Of a DNA stretch of 64,000 bases, positions 51,923 to 62,640 are shown piece after piece; positions within the stretch are counted from its first letter, which is position 1, and the number at the start of each line of letters is the position of its first letter. A program made the translations under genes and the position numbers. The notes beneath the pieces were generated by a model. It saw only the letters and a list, made by a program, of their open reading frames with translations. It did not search any database and was not told the DNA's origin. Source of the DNA: Proales similis (Eukaryota > Rotifera > Eurotatoria > Ploima > Proalidae); assembly GCA_019059635.1 (NCBI GenBank), contig JAGVRJ010000010.1:1366501-1430500 (forward strand), given 5' to 3'.

Positions 51923-54900
51923 GCTTGTATGTCGCTTTGTCGCTGCTCCTGTCTCTGCCTTTCTTACCCTTTTACTATGATGAAGATGATGGCAGTGCAG
52001 ATTGTGATCTAGAAATACGTCAAATAGATGCATTAGAGCCGAGTCTCGAGGGACGAGCACAATGGAGATTTCAGATAAAAAGAGGACTAGTGTCAACTGT
52101 AAGCCAAAGCACCGATAAAACGATCCAATCAATAGCTCTGATGCCTGGCGGGATTCTTTCAATCGAAACAGAAGAGCCATTTTCCTTCTTTTTCCTCTCG
52201 GTCGCTGTCTCTCTCTCTCTCCCTGACGCGCCCTCTCTCACTCGTTCTCTGATGCCTCTAGTCTGTCTGTGGGCCTTATCGCACCTACCGTCTATTTATC
52301 GTCTCTCTTCTGGGAGAGCTTCGATGAAAAACTAATGAATAATTGATGCATATTGCTCTATAAACGAATTGAAGAAGATGATGATGTTGAGCAAACTGAT
52401 GATTGCGTGCCAATCAAGTCAATCTAACCTGAATGGCATGGGCACGCGTGCACACAACAACACCGGTAAACATGGCTCAATCGGAGCTGTCTTACTCTCA
52501 TTAAAGTGGAATTTGCCTTTGTCGGCTCGTTCAGTTTCTCATCAATCCTGCGGATGCTTCTGCGGCTGAATTCATTGGCCAAGTAAAATAATCATGAAGC
52601 AGTAAAATGAGTGCCAAATGTTTCTATTTATAAAGCCAGAGCCAAAATGAGCTCAAACTTGGCCAGCAGACGAACGACCGGAACAGGTTGAGGGTGGCAA
52701 CTCAGATCAGAAAAGGAAAATCTGAACGTAGCAAGTCGGCGCCTGCTTGATCCCTTTCGAGTAATATCCGCCTTTTGGCTGATAAAGGCCGACGAATGTC
52801 TTGATGCCCGCGGCCAATATAATTAATTAGACGACGATTTGAATTCGGCTTGCAAATGTCCGTCAGCATTCAAGGCCCTCTTCAATGCAAATAGAGGCAA
52901 AGACTCGAAAATTTAAATGAAAACTGACGAATGCCTTTGATATGGAATGCAAAAGTGCCTGTGCGGCAACACAGGCCAAGTGGCAAATTCATGCCAAAAG
53001 ATTGAGAGGATGCCAAGAGAGAGAGAGGGAGTGGATACAACCAAAGAAATGAAGAAAAACAAATAGAAAAGACGAAGAGGATGAGGAGGCTGTGCAGCAG
53101 GAGGAGGTTTTTAAGACGATGGTGTCTGGAACTAGTTCAGTTCTCGGCGCTGGCTCCTTAGGCGAATAGAAAAAGAAGAAAAGCGGCAATTGCAATAATG
53201 AGCGAGAATGGCTCAGATTGCTTCCACTGATTAGAGATTTTGTGCCTCGAGCGATGCCAATATGAGAATCACTCAAACCGGAGCCAATAAAACGAAGAAA
53301 GCGGTCGAGGCCATAAGAGGAGACCAACACAGAGATTGAAGAGGAGAACAACGTCAGAGGGCGGCAGAATTCGCTTTGCGTCTCGAATGATGGCAAATTA
53401 ACGCGACAATGCAAGCTGTCGGATTGAAATAGGAGAGGGGACATTCTCCTCCTCCTGGCGCCGCCGCTTATCGGGTCGTCACCGCTAGGACGTGTGAGTA
53501 GGCGGTTCATGGTCCATTTGAAAATTCAAAATTCGCTGCTAAAACTGATTAAATTGGTTTTATCTCAATTATCTAATTGTTTAATCATGCCAAATCGATT
53601 AGAGCTGAAATTCGAAGCTAACAAGACGGCCTAGTTGATGCCTGTCAAATGGGCCCGTCGATTAACTCGCTCATGACGAACTGGCCGCAACCGCAGTGAG
53701 CGAAAGGCTGAATGCCACAACGATGTGGTAAATGCACAACCGATTGACGACGATTTGCTGCAAAGCAACTTGAAATTTAATTAAGCGCTTGCACGTAAGC
53801 GAGTCTAGAAAATTGCACTCGCGCATGTAAATCGGCGTCCGTTAGTCTTATTCCGAATGGTTTGAAGCAAAACGCGCTGCTGAGTGGGCCGAGTCAGGCA
53901 GACAGGCGAGCAGATTCTAATCGCGATTCGGTTGGAGGTCGAAACACTGAAGCGCGCGCGCGTCTGATACTCCATAGCTTTGCCCACAAGAGCTCTGCAA
54001 CATCAAGAATTCATTAATTACGCAATTGAGCCTAATCTTCAAATTGATTACTATTTACCGCACCGCTTAATTGCTGAGCAACTCTTTTTTTTTTCTTGTG
54101 AATTGTTTGATTAGAATAAACATGGCAGCAGACATAGGCCGACAGAAAGAATCTCTTTGAGTTTTAGCTGATAATGAGCGAGCGATTAAGGGGCGGGAGC
54201 TCAACAGCAGCAGCATTAACTCAGGCAATAGATACGGCACGGCTCATCTTGCTTAGATGGGCTATCAATGAGCCGTTGAAGGAGATAAGGCGAAAAATGG
54301 TTTTCGAAAATGAAGCCAAGTGAGCTTATGGCAAAGAGGCGAAAAGCAGAGCGTCTTCGAACTTGAATGGAGCTGAAAATAATGTCTCTCTCAAGTGCTC
54401 GAGAAGAAGAAGGGCACCGAGCTCGGGCAATGCACAGAGACAGATATACAGTCGGAGAGAGTAGAGCAGAGCTATGAATGGTGCCAATCGCCGAATGGAT
54501 TAATGGATAAATCGTGCTGAAATCGTCGTCAATAATTTACAAGTAAAATGAATGCGCGCCGGGCAAACTGTCAAGCAAGGCCCAGAATCGTTCAGGCGAT
54601 TGTTTGGCTGGTTAGTTGGCTACCGGCGGCTTGACGAGCTTGATAACTCGCATATTAAATGGAATGCAAATGGGCCGAGAGCTGAATCGCAAAGAGGCGA
54701 CCTCCTCCTATTCCCGGAGAAAGCTGACGAGGCGGTGACTAATGAGCCTTAAATGAGTCGAAACGCCACTCGGATGCTTGCTTGATTGAATGTGCCCGTT
54801 TTACATAACCAAGAGACTTGAACACGTCGACCCAAACACAGGACAGTGAACACTGCCGAGCCCTAAGTCTCTAAGCGCCAGCGAGCTGATTAAGCAAGCA

Positions 54901-55690
54901 GAGGCAATCGTCAACAGCCGTCGTCGACCTTATAATCAGCAATTTCTTCTTCCCCCTCTCTCTCTCTCTCTATTTGGCGCAAAAATTTAATTTGCAGCCA
55001 TAAGTGCAATCTCTATCGCTCGAGTTAAATGCACTTGATCTGAATTGCTTGCGTCAACTTGCCATTATCTGAATATGGCACAAATGGCCCATTATAATAA
55101 AACGCTTCTCTCACTGAGATGTCTCGACAGGCGTAATCGTAATTACTATTAAAAGAGCACTACTTTTGACAGTAGAGCGCCCTCTTCCTTAATTAGACAT
55201 CAGTCAGGTGTGCCGCAGCCATGAGCCAAGTTTTCACCAGTTTCGCCCTTCCTCTGCCAAACAGGCCTGCCTTCTCACGCCCAGAAGGGGGGCAGAGGCC
55301 TACCTCCGCCAGTCCCCGTCTCCCTCTGCTTTCGTGTTCAGCGCTGCTCTTGTTGCTGCTGGTTGTTGAGCTCTTTTTGCTAGTTTCTCCTGATGCTGCT
55401 GCCGCTGCTTGTATTTACCAAATTTATTGAGTATGTATAAAACGCTACGACCAATTCACAGCCAATAAATAAGAAGCCAAGAGGAGAGGGAAATGCGCAG
55501 TAGTCTTTAGGTACACAGAGAGAGAGAGAGAGAGAGAAAAGAAGAAGCAGGAAGGGAAAAGGACGCTTACAAGAAAACAGAAGGAAAAAGAGATGAAGAA
55601 GCCGGCATGTAGCTCTTGAGATGCAATCGATTCAAGCGATCAGCTTTTAAGCGTTCTTAGAGAGACAGCTCAAGTGGATTGGAGGAGCGA
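51852..55690. promoter_or_regulatory. 3.8 kb noncoding region between GPCR and MOB4
   Basis: CT tract at 51893-51921 just upstream of the GPCR start, another at 52208-52222 and 54956-54970, and a GA tract at 55516-55537. Open frames (for example 52989-53510 minus and 55221-55430 plus) have no family resemblance. A (CG)n-rich run with alternating GCGCGC lies near 53954-53963. Probable regulatory DNA for the GPCR and 3' UTR of MOB4. Confidence 0.5.
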
Positions 55691-56703
55691 TCATGCATCG
55701 CTCTCTTGACTCGGTGCATCTTGGGCCGGCAGTTGACTTCCGCTGCTCTCGCTTAGAGTAGATGGTTCGTCGTCTGCGACAGAATCCGACTCGCTTTCTT
55801 CCTCGCATTTGACAAGGCCTTTGACGGGCACAATTAGACTGTCGCGTGTCATCAAATCGTACTTGAGCACGAACTGGGTGAATCTGCGACAGAGACTAGT
55901 CTCTTTCTAGTTTTGTTGTAAATAAGTGCAATCTGAGTGAGCAGTGTGATGGCACTCACCTCAAACTGGTCGTAGATTTGGCGATGATGATAGTAGGCGT
56001 GCGAGAAGATGCGGTAGACACGACGACAGACAGAGCCCAGCTTCTGAATGCTCGTCTCTTTTATGTTGACGCTGCCGTTCGAACAAGAATAAAAAGAGTC
56101 CAGACGAAAGGACGGCATGATGGCTGTGTTTACCGACTCGGAAAGTAGCGGTTGCTGTTCAAGAGGCTGGCAGCGCCGTCCAGCGTGTGACGCGAGTAAT
56201 CGACCGCGCTGCACTAGATGGACAGAGTAAAGCGAGCGTGGACGCACAACTCTGCCTGCTGTTTGCCTACCTCTCGTGGATTCTTGTGTGCGGCACATAG
56301 GAAGATCCATTGCTCAGTGGCGGTCATCTGAGTGCAAGTGCTCGGCATGCACTCGTTCTGAAGGCGAACAGTGAGCGCGTTTAGCTCAAGACAAAACTGA
56401 CGCAGATGCTCATATTTCCAGACTCCCTCGTCCTGGCCCTCAGGCACGCCGAGCAGATCGTCGATCGAGTGGCTGCCTTCCCTCAGCATCTGTTGAATGT
56501 ACTGAAGCGACTGGCGAGTAAAAAACACGATCACAAACAGCGAACGTTCGCAACTAGCTCACTTGCTGAACGGCCAACGTACTGTCCATGTCCTCGAGCC
56601 GCTGCGCTGGCCAACTGCTCCAATCGGCGAGACTCGTTCCGGGCCGGTTGCGACGCGGCCGCTCTTCTGCTCGGCCTTCAAAAACTTTCACTTCAACGTC
56701 CAT
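55691..56703 (-). CDS. MOB4: MOB-like protein phocein (STRIPAK subunit)
   Basis: MOB-family scaffold of the STRIPAK (striatin-PP2A-kinase) complex. Exons include [17 protein letters not shown] to [10 protein letters not shown], then [51 protein letters not shown] and [39 protein letters not shown] and [16 protein letters not shown], and [20 protein letters not shown]. These cover the Cys/His zinc-binding set of MOB proteins. The last exon starts at about 55906 after a 53-nt intron; the nearer AG at 55889 would break frame. The C-terminus has an acidic Ser/Glu/Asp-rich tail of about 40 residues, longer than in vertebrates. The ATG at 56703 follows an acceptor-like TTTGCAG 39 nt upstream. Confidence 0.94.
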
Positions 56704-58072
56704 TGCAGAGCTCTATTCTGCCCGAGCCGATTCGATATTTGACTGCAAACAGCAAAGTAAGAACGCAATAAAGGCGGATGCAGGCGACGAAGATTGAGGC
56801 AAGTCACTGCCTCGAAGCTCAAAAGCCAAAGCATCCAAAAAAACAGACAGACACGGGCAAGCAGAGAAGCTATTTAATTGCCGTTTTATTCGTGCAGTGT
56901 TTTGCCTTTTTTTTTTTCTTTAAAATTTACATTTTGTCATTTGTGTGTTGAGTAAAGCGACCGCGAGCAAGCCGCTCTCCATGTCCCTCTTGTCTTCAAT
57001 TGCTATTGCTCAACACAAATAATAATCGTCTTAGTGCAGAATATTAATAATAATAGTAATAATATTAATAAAACTTGTGATGAAGATAGAAATCAAAAAT
57101 GAGGAACGAGAAGAAAAGCCTCAAAGCGAAGTGGCTCACCCGATCGCTGTAGAGAGAGAGAGAGAAAATAGAATAGGAGAGAGAGAGAGGGAGTTTACTG
57201 CGTTCTGCAAATAAATAGAGTTGCAACAAAGAAGATGTGTTCAAGTGAAAGACAAACGACAATGAATTTAGAGAGAGAGAGAGGGAAGGAGATGAATTTG
57301 CGCTTTGTCTGTTTGGTCAGTGGCCAGAGGACAGGGCTGCTCGGCAAGTCGTTCGTAATTTGACAATCGATTGTGTTTCATTCATTTTTGGCTTTAAAAA
57401 TTTTCTTGGCTTTGAATGCAGGCGTGTTTAGCCGCTTGTGTGTGTGTGTGTCTGTAGGGGTTGTGGAAGAGTGTTTGCCTTTTTGTGTGAAAAAGCGCTT
57501 GATCTCAACGGGATTCGTCATAAACGGGGAGTCGTTTGCTTGCGGCTCAGTTGCTCGCCTGATTGGTGCCCAATTGGTCGAACGAACGCATGTCTTGCTC
57601 ATCGTGGTCGTCGAACAGTTCAAATGGACGCGAGACGAACAGAGGCTTGCAAAAAATAGAACTGAAGTGAATTTCACACGAAAAGTAGAAGAAGTAACAC
57701 GGGCAGTTTGTGCGGCTCACTCAAACCGACAGGACGATCGATTCGTCGGCTGAGCTCGACTGAGAGCATGCAAAAGTAGGCGGGAACGCGACCACTTGTT
57801 CTCGGAGATGACGTATAGGGCGCGGGCGGCAATATCAATGAGTGAGTAAATCATATAATGAATAGTCAAAAAAGCAATTTAAAGAACAAACAGAGGATTT
57901 AGAGGATTAAAGAAGCAGCAGATAATAAGGACTAAAGGAGCGAAAAAGGCAAAGAGACAAAGCGCGGCCGTTGAGAGTCGGACGTGGCTGTGAGCGTAAA
58001 GCGGTGAAGTAGAGTGTGTTGGCGAACGAGAGCATCGACAGCCTTGACTAGTTGTCCATCGCTCATCATCGT
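56704..58072. other. Noncoding, TLK 3' UTR and MOB4 promoter
   Basis: A long A/T-rich stretch at about 56905-57075, GA tracts at 57151-57190 and 57269-57286. A minus-strand AATAAA near 56885-56890 could end the TLK transcript after a long 3' UTR. No convincing coding sequence. Confidence 0.45.
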
Positions 58073-61000
58073 CTACTTTGACGAACTGGACGCCGCCGAC
58101 GACGCTCGTTTGCTGGTGCCCGCCTTCAGATACTCGTCCTCGCTGAGCAGGACCACGTCGGGCCGGTCTTTGGCGTTGTAGGTCAGACAGCGTTTGATAA
58201 AAGTCTTGGCTTCACTGGACACGATCGGCTTGGTGGGAAACGTGATCTCCTTGGCGTTCAGGATTATCTGATTCTCGAGTATGGCCGCCTGCGACAGGTT
58301 GTGCCCGTACGGCTTGCGTCCGTATATGCACTGAAAGAATATGCAGCCGACACTCCAGACGTCTACCTTGGACGATATCTTGGGCGGATTGGGCCCTTGC
58401 ACAAACACCTCGGGCGGCAGGTACCAATAAGTGCCCGCGCCCTGCGAGGTAAGGTCCATGCCGAACTCGGGGTCGTAGTTCTCCTCGTCCATCTGCTTGC
58501 TCAGACCAAAGTCGGTTATTTTGATCTCGCCACTGTGCTCGCCGGTGCCAAGCAGAATATTTCCTGTGCCGAGCCGAAAAGCCGCATTAGAAAGGTGCCC
58601 AGCTAAAGAACGCTGTTCTGGCTGCTCTGTCCGTGTCTTGCCAACAAAAGGGCCAGACCGACAGACCGACAGACGGCCAGATCGACAGACGGCCAGATCG
58701 ACAGACAGGCAGACAGACAGACGACGGCCGAGAATGACCGAGAGAGACTCACCTGGCTTGAGGTCGTAGTGGATTACGGGCGGTCGAATATTTACATTGA
58801 GATAGCGGAGCGCGCTAACTGTCTGCATGATGATCGAGCGCGACTCTTTTTCCGGAATGGTCTTGTGCTGCTTGAGGTAAAAGTCGAGGTCGTTGCCCTG
58901 GCAGTACTCGAGCACAGTGCAGAACGAGTTGGTGTCTATTTCAAACACGTCGAACAGCTTGACTATGCGCGGGTGGTCAAGACTCTTGTGAATGTCGTAC
59001 TCGCGCAGCGCGTGCTTTATGTAGTTGGCCTTCTTCTCGTCCTTCCAGTCCTTGTTTAGCTGGTGCACCTTGCAGGCGACGTAGCGCTGCTCTTTTAGGT
59101 CGAAGCCCTTGTGCACCTCGCTGAAGCCGCCCTTGCCGATGAGCGTGAGAAGCAGGTAGCGCTCGTTCAGCGTCGGATGGTCTTTGAAACGTGAATGGTC
59201 TTCGTTGTGAATTCGCTTCAGCTCGCGTATGTGCAAGTTGCGTTCACGCTCGAGCTTCTCCAGCTCGGCCTGCAGCTCGACCTCTTCCTTCTTGAGCGCG
59301 GCCTGTCTCAGCCGCAGTATCTCGTCCTGCTCGTACCAGTCCTGCATGCTCATGGTGAGCGCGTAGGGCTTCACGAATATGTCCGAGTCGTTCGACTGGC
59401 TCGACGACGACGAGCCCATCTGGTTGCCGCTCAGGGACGAGAACGTCGGCGACGTAGAGGTCTTGTTCTGTCCGCTAGTCTTGCTAGTCTCTTTGGCTGT
59501 GCCGCCCGGCGCACTATTGCCGCTCGCTCCTCCTCCTGCTTTGGCGTTCTCGAACTGGGGCCGCTTTTTCTGCAGCAGCTTGCGCTCCTTGTCCAGCTCT
59601 TCTTTGGCGTGGTTCAGTACCTCTTGCTGTTTGATCAAGTCGGTGAACGACGAGCCGTCAACCCAGTTCTCCACGAACGTGGCGCCCTGTCGCTGCGTTA
59701 CAAACTGGCCCAAGCGAAGCCGATTCTCCATGCACTTTTGTCTCGCCTGTTTCTTTTCCAGCGTCGACTTTTCGACCAGCAGCTTCTTGTTGAATTCGAG
59801 ACACTTTTTCAAGCTTAAACTCTGCTTCTCGTTGTCGCGCTTCAACTGAATCAGCTCTTTGCTTATCTCCTCCTTCTCTTTGATCAGCTCGTCGATCTGC
59901 GTGTTCTTGTTCTCGATGGCTGTCGCCGAGTCGAGCATCTGCAGCGTGGTTATGTCCGTCTGCACGGCCTTGTACGCCAGTCGAATGGGCATGAAAGTGT
60001 TGCATTGCGTCTGCTGTTGTGCTGACTGCGACTGAGCCGCGGCCGTCGTCGTCGTCATGTAAGAGCTCGGATAAGAAATGTTCGAGCCAGAGCCCGAGTC
60101 AGAGCCATGACACGGCTGCACGTAGCCAGTGGCCGCATAGTTGACCGGCGAGGGCAAATTGGGCCCTGGCTGCGAGCCGGACTGAATTGGCGACGAGGGC
60201 ACAAAGTTGTACGCCTGATGCATTGCTGCTTGTGTTGACTGTTGTTGCTGAGAAGCGCCCTGTGGCTGCTGCTGCTGGCCGCCCGGAAACGAGTTGCCAT
60301 TGTTGCTTGAGCTGTTGAAGTGAAGTGGCGACGGAGACGGCGAATGATTGACCGACTGTACTCCATAGGACTGGGCAGCGCCCGGATGGTGGAATATCGC
60401 AGCCGAGCCGTTGGTCGCGTACGGTTTGCCTGGGCTCGCTGCCTGACCAGCCGACATTTTCTTATTGACTTGAAAAGCCGAGCTGAACTGGGTCTGTACT
60501 TGCTGTTGTTGAGGTGGAGCTTGGGCGGCTTGTTGCTGCTGCTGGGCTAAGTTGGCGTCCCATTTGAAGTTCTTGCCACCGGCTTGTTCGAACGAGCTGT
60601 TTAAGGAGGCGACTGCGTTGCGAGATGTGGAGGAGGACGAGCCGGTCTGGTCGGTTTTGCGCTTTCGTTTGCGCTCCTTGCCGCCAGTCGGAGGTGTGCC
60701 AACGCCGCCGCCGGTTGGCTGCTGGGCCGCTTCGGTGCGGTTCTTGCCCTTCTCGGGCGTGTTGCTGCTCTCGTTCGGCTTCTGCTCGTCCGAGTTAAAG
60801 CTCTGGTTCGAATAGTCGTTGAGCGACGCGCTTTTCTGCGAATGATAAGGAATAAAACGCGACTCGAGCATCTCTAGCTTTCGCTGCTGCTGCTCTCGGC
60901 TCTGCTGTTCGGCGCCGCTGCTGCTGCTCGCGTGTCCCTCCTTAAACGACTTGATGCCGAACGAGAGCGAGTCGGGCCGAAACGGACTGCTCATGACTAT

Positions 61001-61084
61001 CTGTCGCGCTTGTGCGCCATTGCTTGCGCCTGTCGTGTTGGCTGCGGTCGCGCTCGGCGCGTTGTTCATTTCACCTGATAACAT
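58073..61084 (-). CDS. TLK: Tousled-like serine/threonine kinase
   Basis: Nuclear kinase that phosphorylates the histone chaperone ASF1 during DNA replication. Two exons (58753-61084, 58563-58073) give 940 residues. The N-terminal half is low-complexity (Gln/Ser-rich), then coiled coils (about 400-470 and 570-640), then a kinase domain (about 650-920): YLLLTLIGKGGFSEVHKGFD (Gly loop), VACKVHQLNKDW (Lys), EYCQGNDLDFYL, HYDLKPGNILLG (catalytic Asp), KITDFGLSK (DFG), GAGTYWYLPPEVF, DVWSVGCIFFQCIYGRKPYG. The 189-nt intron at 58564-58752 has no stop codon in frame, so a 63-residue read-through insert would disrupt the catalytic loop; splicing is required. The ATG at 61084 is the first; the frame opens upstream only with a GTG. 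Divergent from MINDY4. Confidence 0.96.
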   Translation of the reverse strand: MLSGEMNNAPSATAANTTGASNGAQARQIVMSSPFRPDSLSFGIKSFKEGHASSSSGAEQQSREQQQRKLEMLESRFIPYHSQKSASLNDYSNQSFNSDEQKPNESSNTPEKGKNRTEAAQQPTGGGVGTPPTGGKERKRKRKTDQTGSSSSTSRNAVASLNSSFEQAGGKNFKWDANLAQQQQQAAQAPPQQQQVQTQFSSAFQVNKKMSAGQAASPGKPYATNGSAAIFHHPGAAQSYGVQSVNHSPSPSPLHFNSSSNNGNSFPGGQQQQPQGASQQQQSTQAAMHQAYNFVPSSPIQSGSQPGPNLPSPVNYAATGYVQPCHGSDSGSGSNISYPSSYMTTTTAAAQSQSAQQQTQCNTFMPIRLAYKAVQTDITTLQMLDSATAIENKNTQIDELIKEKEEISKELIQLKRDNEKQSLSLKKCLEFNKKLLVEKSTLEKKQARQKCMENRLRLGQFVTQRQGATFVENWVDGSSFTDLIKQQEVLNHAKEELDKERKLLQKKRPQFENAKAGGGASGNSAPGGTAKETSKTSGQNKTSTSPTFSSLSGNQMGSSSSSQSNDSDIFVKPYALTMSMQDWYEQDEILRLRQAALKKEEVELQAELEKLERERNLHIRELKRIHNEDHSRFKDHPTLNERYLLLTLIGKGGFSEVHKGFDLKEQRYVACKVHQLNKDWKDEKKANYIKHALREYDIHKSLDHPRIVKLFDVFEIDTNSFCTVLEYCQGNDLDFYLKQHKTIPEKESRSIIMQTVSALRYLNVNIRPPVIHYDLKPGESLSVILGRRLSVCLSVDLAVCRSGRLSVCRSGPFVGKTRTEQPEQRSLAGHLSNAAFRLGTGNILLGTGEHSGEIKITDFGLSKQMDEENYDPEFGMDLTSQGAGTYWYLPPEVFVQGPNPPKISSKVDVWSVGCIFFQCIYGRKPYGHNLSQAAILENQIILNAKEITFPTKPIVSSEAKTFIKRCLTYNAKDRPDVVLLSEDEYLKAGTSKRASSAASSSSK
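58651..58723. repeat. Minisatellite in the TLK intron
   Basis: Degenerate tandem copies of a GGCCAGATCGACAGAC-type 16-mer (two exact copies) flanked by shorter ACAGACC and GACAGACA units. It lies in the intron that splits the kinase catalytic loop. Confidence 0.85.
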
Positions 61085-62640
61085 TTGATGGCGCTCCACT
61101 CAGAAGAGTTGACTCATCGACGCGTCTACTGGCTTCTGGCTGCTGCGGCAATCGATGCCTGCGCTCTCGAGTCTCCGCTTTCCGACCGAGCTCTCGTCTC
61201 TGCTGTGTGTCTGGTGAGGACCTAGTCGTCCGTTGGCGCACCGCTCGCTCAATGTACGAATCTCTGAAATCTATAAGCACACAGGATTAATGCATTGGAC
61301 GAGGAGCAGAATAGGACGAGAAACAGAATTGGACGAGTAAGATGGCGTTATGGCTTTAGCCATCAGCGCCACCACCGACACCAACACAACCGCCGCCATC
61401 CTCTCTGCTCGCCAAGTACTTGCGAGGCGAACAAACGTCGATCCGATCATAATATGTATGTGTGCGCGTTTCGCTACTAGATTTTATTTTTTTATCATAA
61501 ATTCGCAGTGCGTGTGTGCGTCTGTGTGTGTGTGTGTGTGTGTGTGTTTGTGTGGGTTTGATTTCGACAAAATCGCGGCCAAGGAATTAGATGGCGGCTT
61601 TTGGTGGCGTCGTCGTCGTAATCGCTCTCTCTCTCTCTCTCTCTCTCAATAATATTCGTCATCAAGTCGATCGGCTTGATTACTCGCTGGCTCACGCTTC
61701 TCTCTCTCTCTCGCTTCTTAATTCAGTATGCGCCTCTCAGTCGAATTAATATTTGCAGTTTTAGCATCTAATGTTGGATTCTACCTTCGAACATGTCCTG
61801 TGCGATTCTCTCTTTCATTTTGTCTTTCTTTTCCTTTCTCTGACTCTCACTCGCTGACTCTTCACTTTCACCATCTCACTCTCCTCCCCTCTGGCTGCTC
61901 TCGTCTCCTCTCTCTCTCATTCTCTCTCTCTCTCTCTCTCTCTCCCTCCGATCTCTTGTACTGTACTCGATCTGTTCCTCGACTCCTCGTCCTCTTCCGC
62001 GTCGACTTGAATGCAACCGAATCTCATATGCAAGCAGAGCAGACACAATAAACGTAACAAGCAGGAGAAGGGTCCCGTCTGCTGCGTCCGGCCATCTTTT
62101 CTCGGACATGTTAATTTTCGTCGATAATTATCTGCACTTCTTGTTGCTCGACGGTCCAATCTTAATTGCGGGACCGAGCCAATCAGTCGATGCCTTTGCT
62201 CGACGTCTTATCGCCTCTAATGGCTTATCGATGCGTTCAGTTGACGTGACAGGCCCACTCTCTCTCTCTCTTGGCCTCTCTCAATGGCTTTAGACTGAAA
62301 CTAAAGCTCAAACGCCGAGCGTCTCGTGCAATTCATGAAACAAAAAAGTGCACCGTTGCATCTTGGCGTGCGTCTGTTCGATGCATAAACGCTTATGCTC
62401 ATGCCGTTTGTTGTCCGGCTTGTTGTTGTCGTTAAGGTCCGCGATCGCACTTCGGCCATCTCAATGCATTCGGCTGCCCTCCTCTTTAATTAATGGTCCA
62501 GGCGTCGCGCCAATGGCGCCACAGAGCGGAAAATTAATTCTGATCCTGGTCCAATGTGCGTTTCCATGGCAACTAGTACAAGTTCTAAGCCGGCTGTTAG
62601 GGTGGCACCGCTATCTCGACTAACGAATCTCTCTCTCGGA
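61085..62640. promoter_or_regulatory. Divergent region TLK / MINDY4
   Basis: About 1.56 kb with no gene. Contains a TG/CA repeat (about 61509-61555) and CT tracts (61624-61647, 61895-61945, 62256-62280). Both promoters should be here. Confidence 0.5.
61509..61555. repeat. (TG)n microsatellite
   Basis: About 45 bases of mostly TG dinucleotides with single interruptions, upstream of TLK. Confidence 0.9.

Noticed and set aside
52989-53510. 173-codon minus-strand open frame
   Set aside because: Low-complexity Ser/Phe translation of AG-rich DNA, no homology recognised.
55221-55430. 69-codon plus-strand frame with a hydrophobic C-terminus
   Set aside because: Encoded by CTG/CTC-rich sequence; no upstream context or family support.
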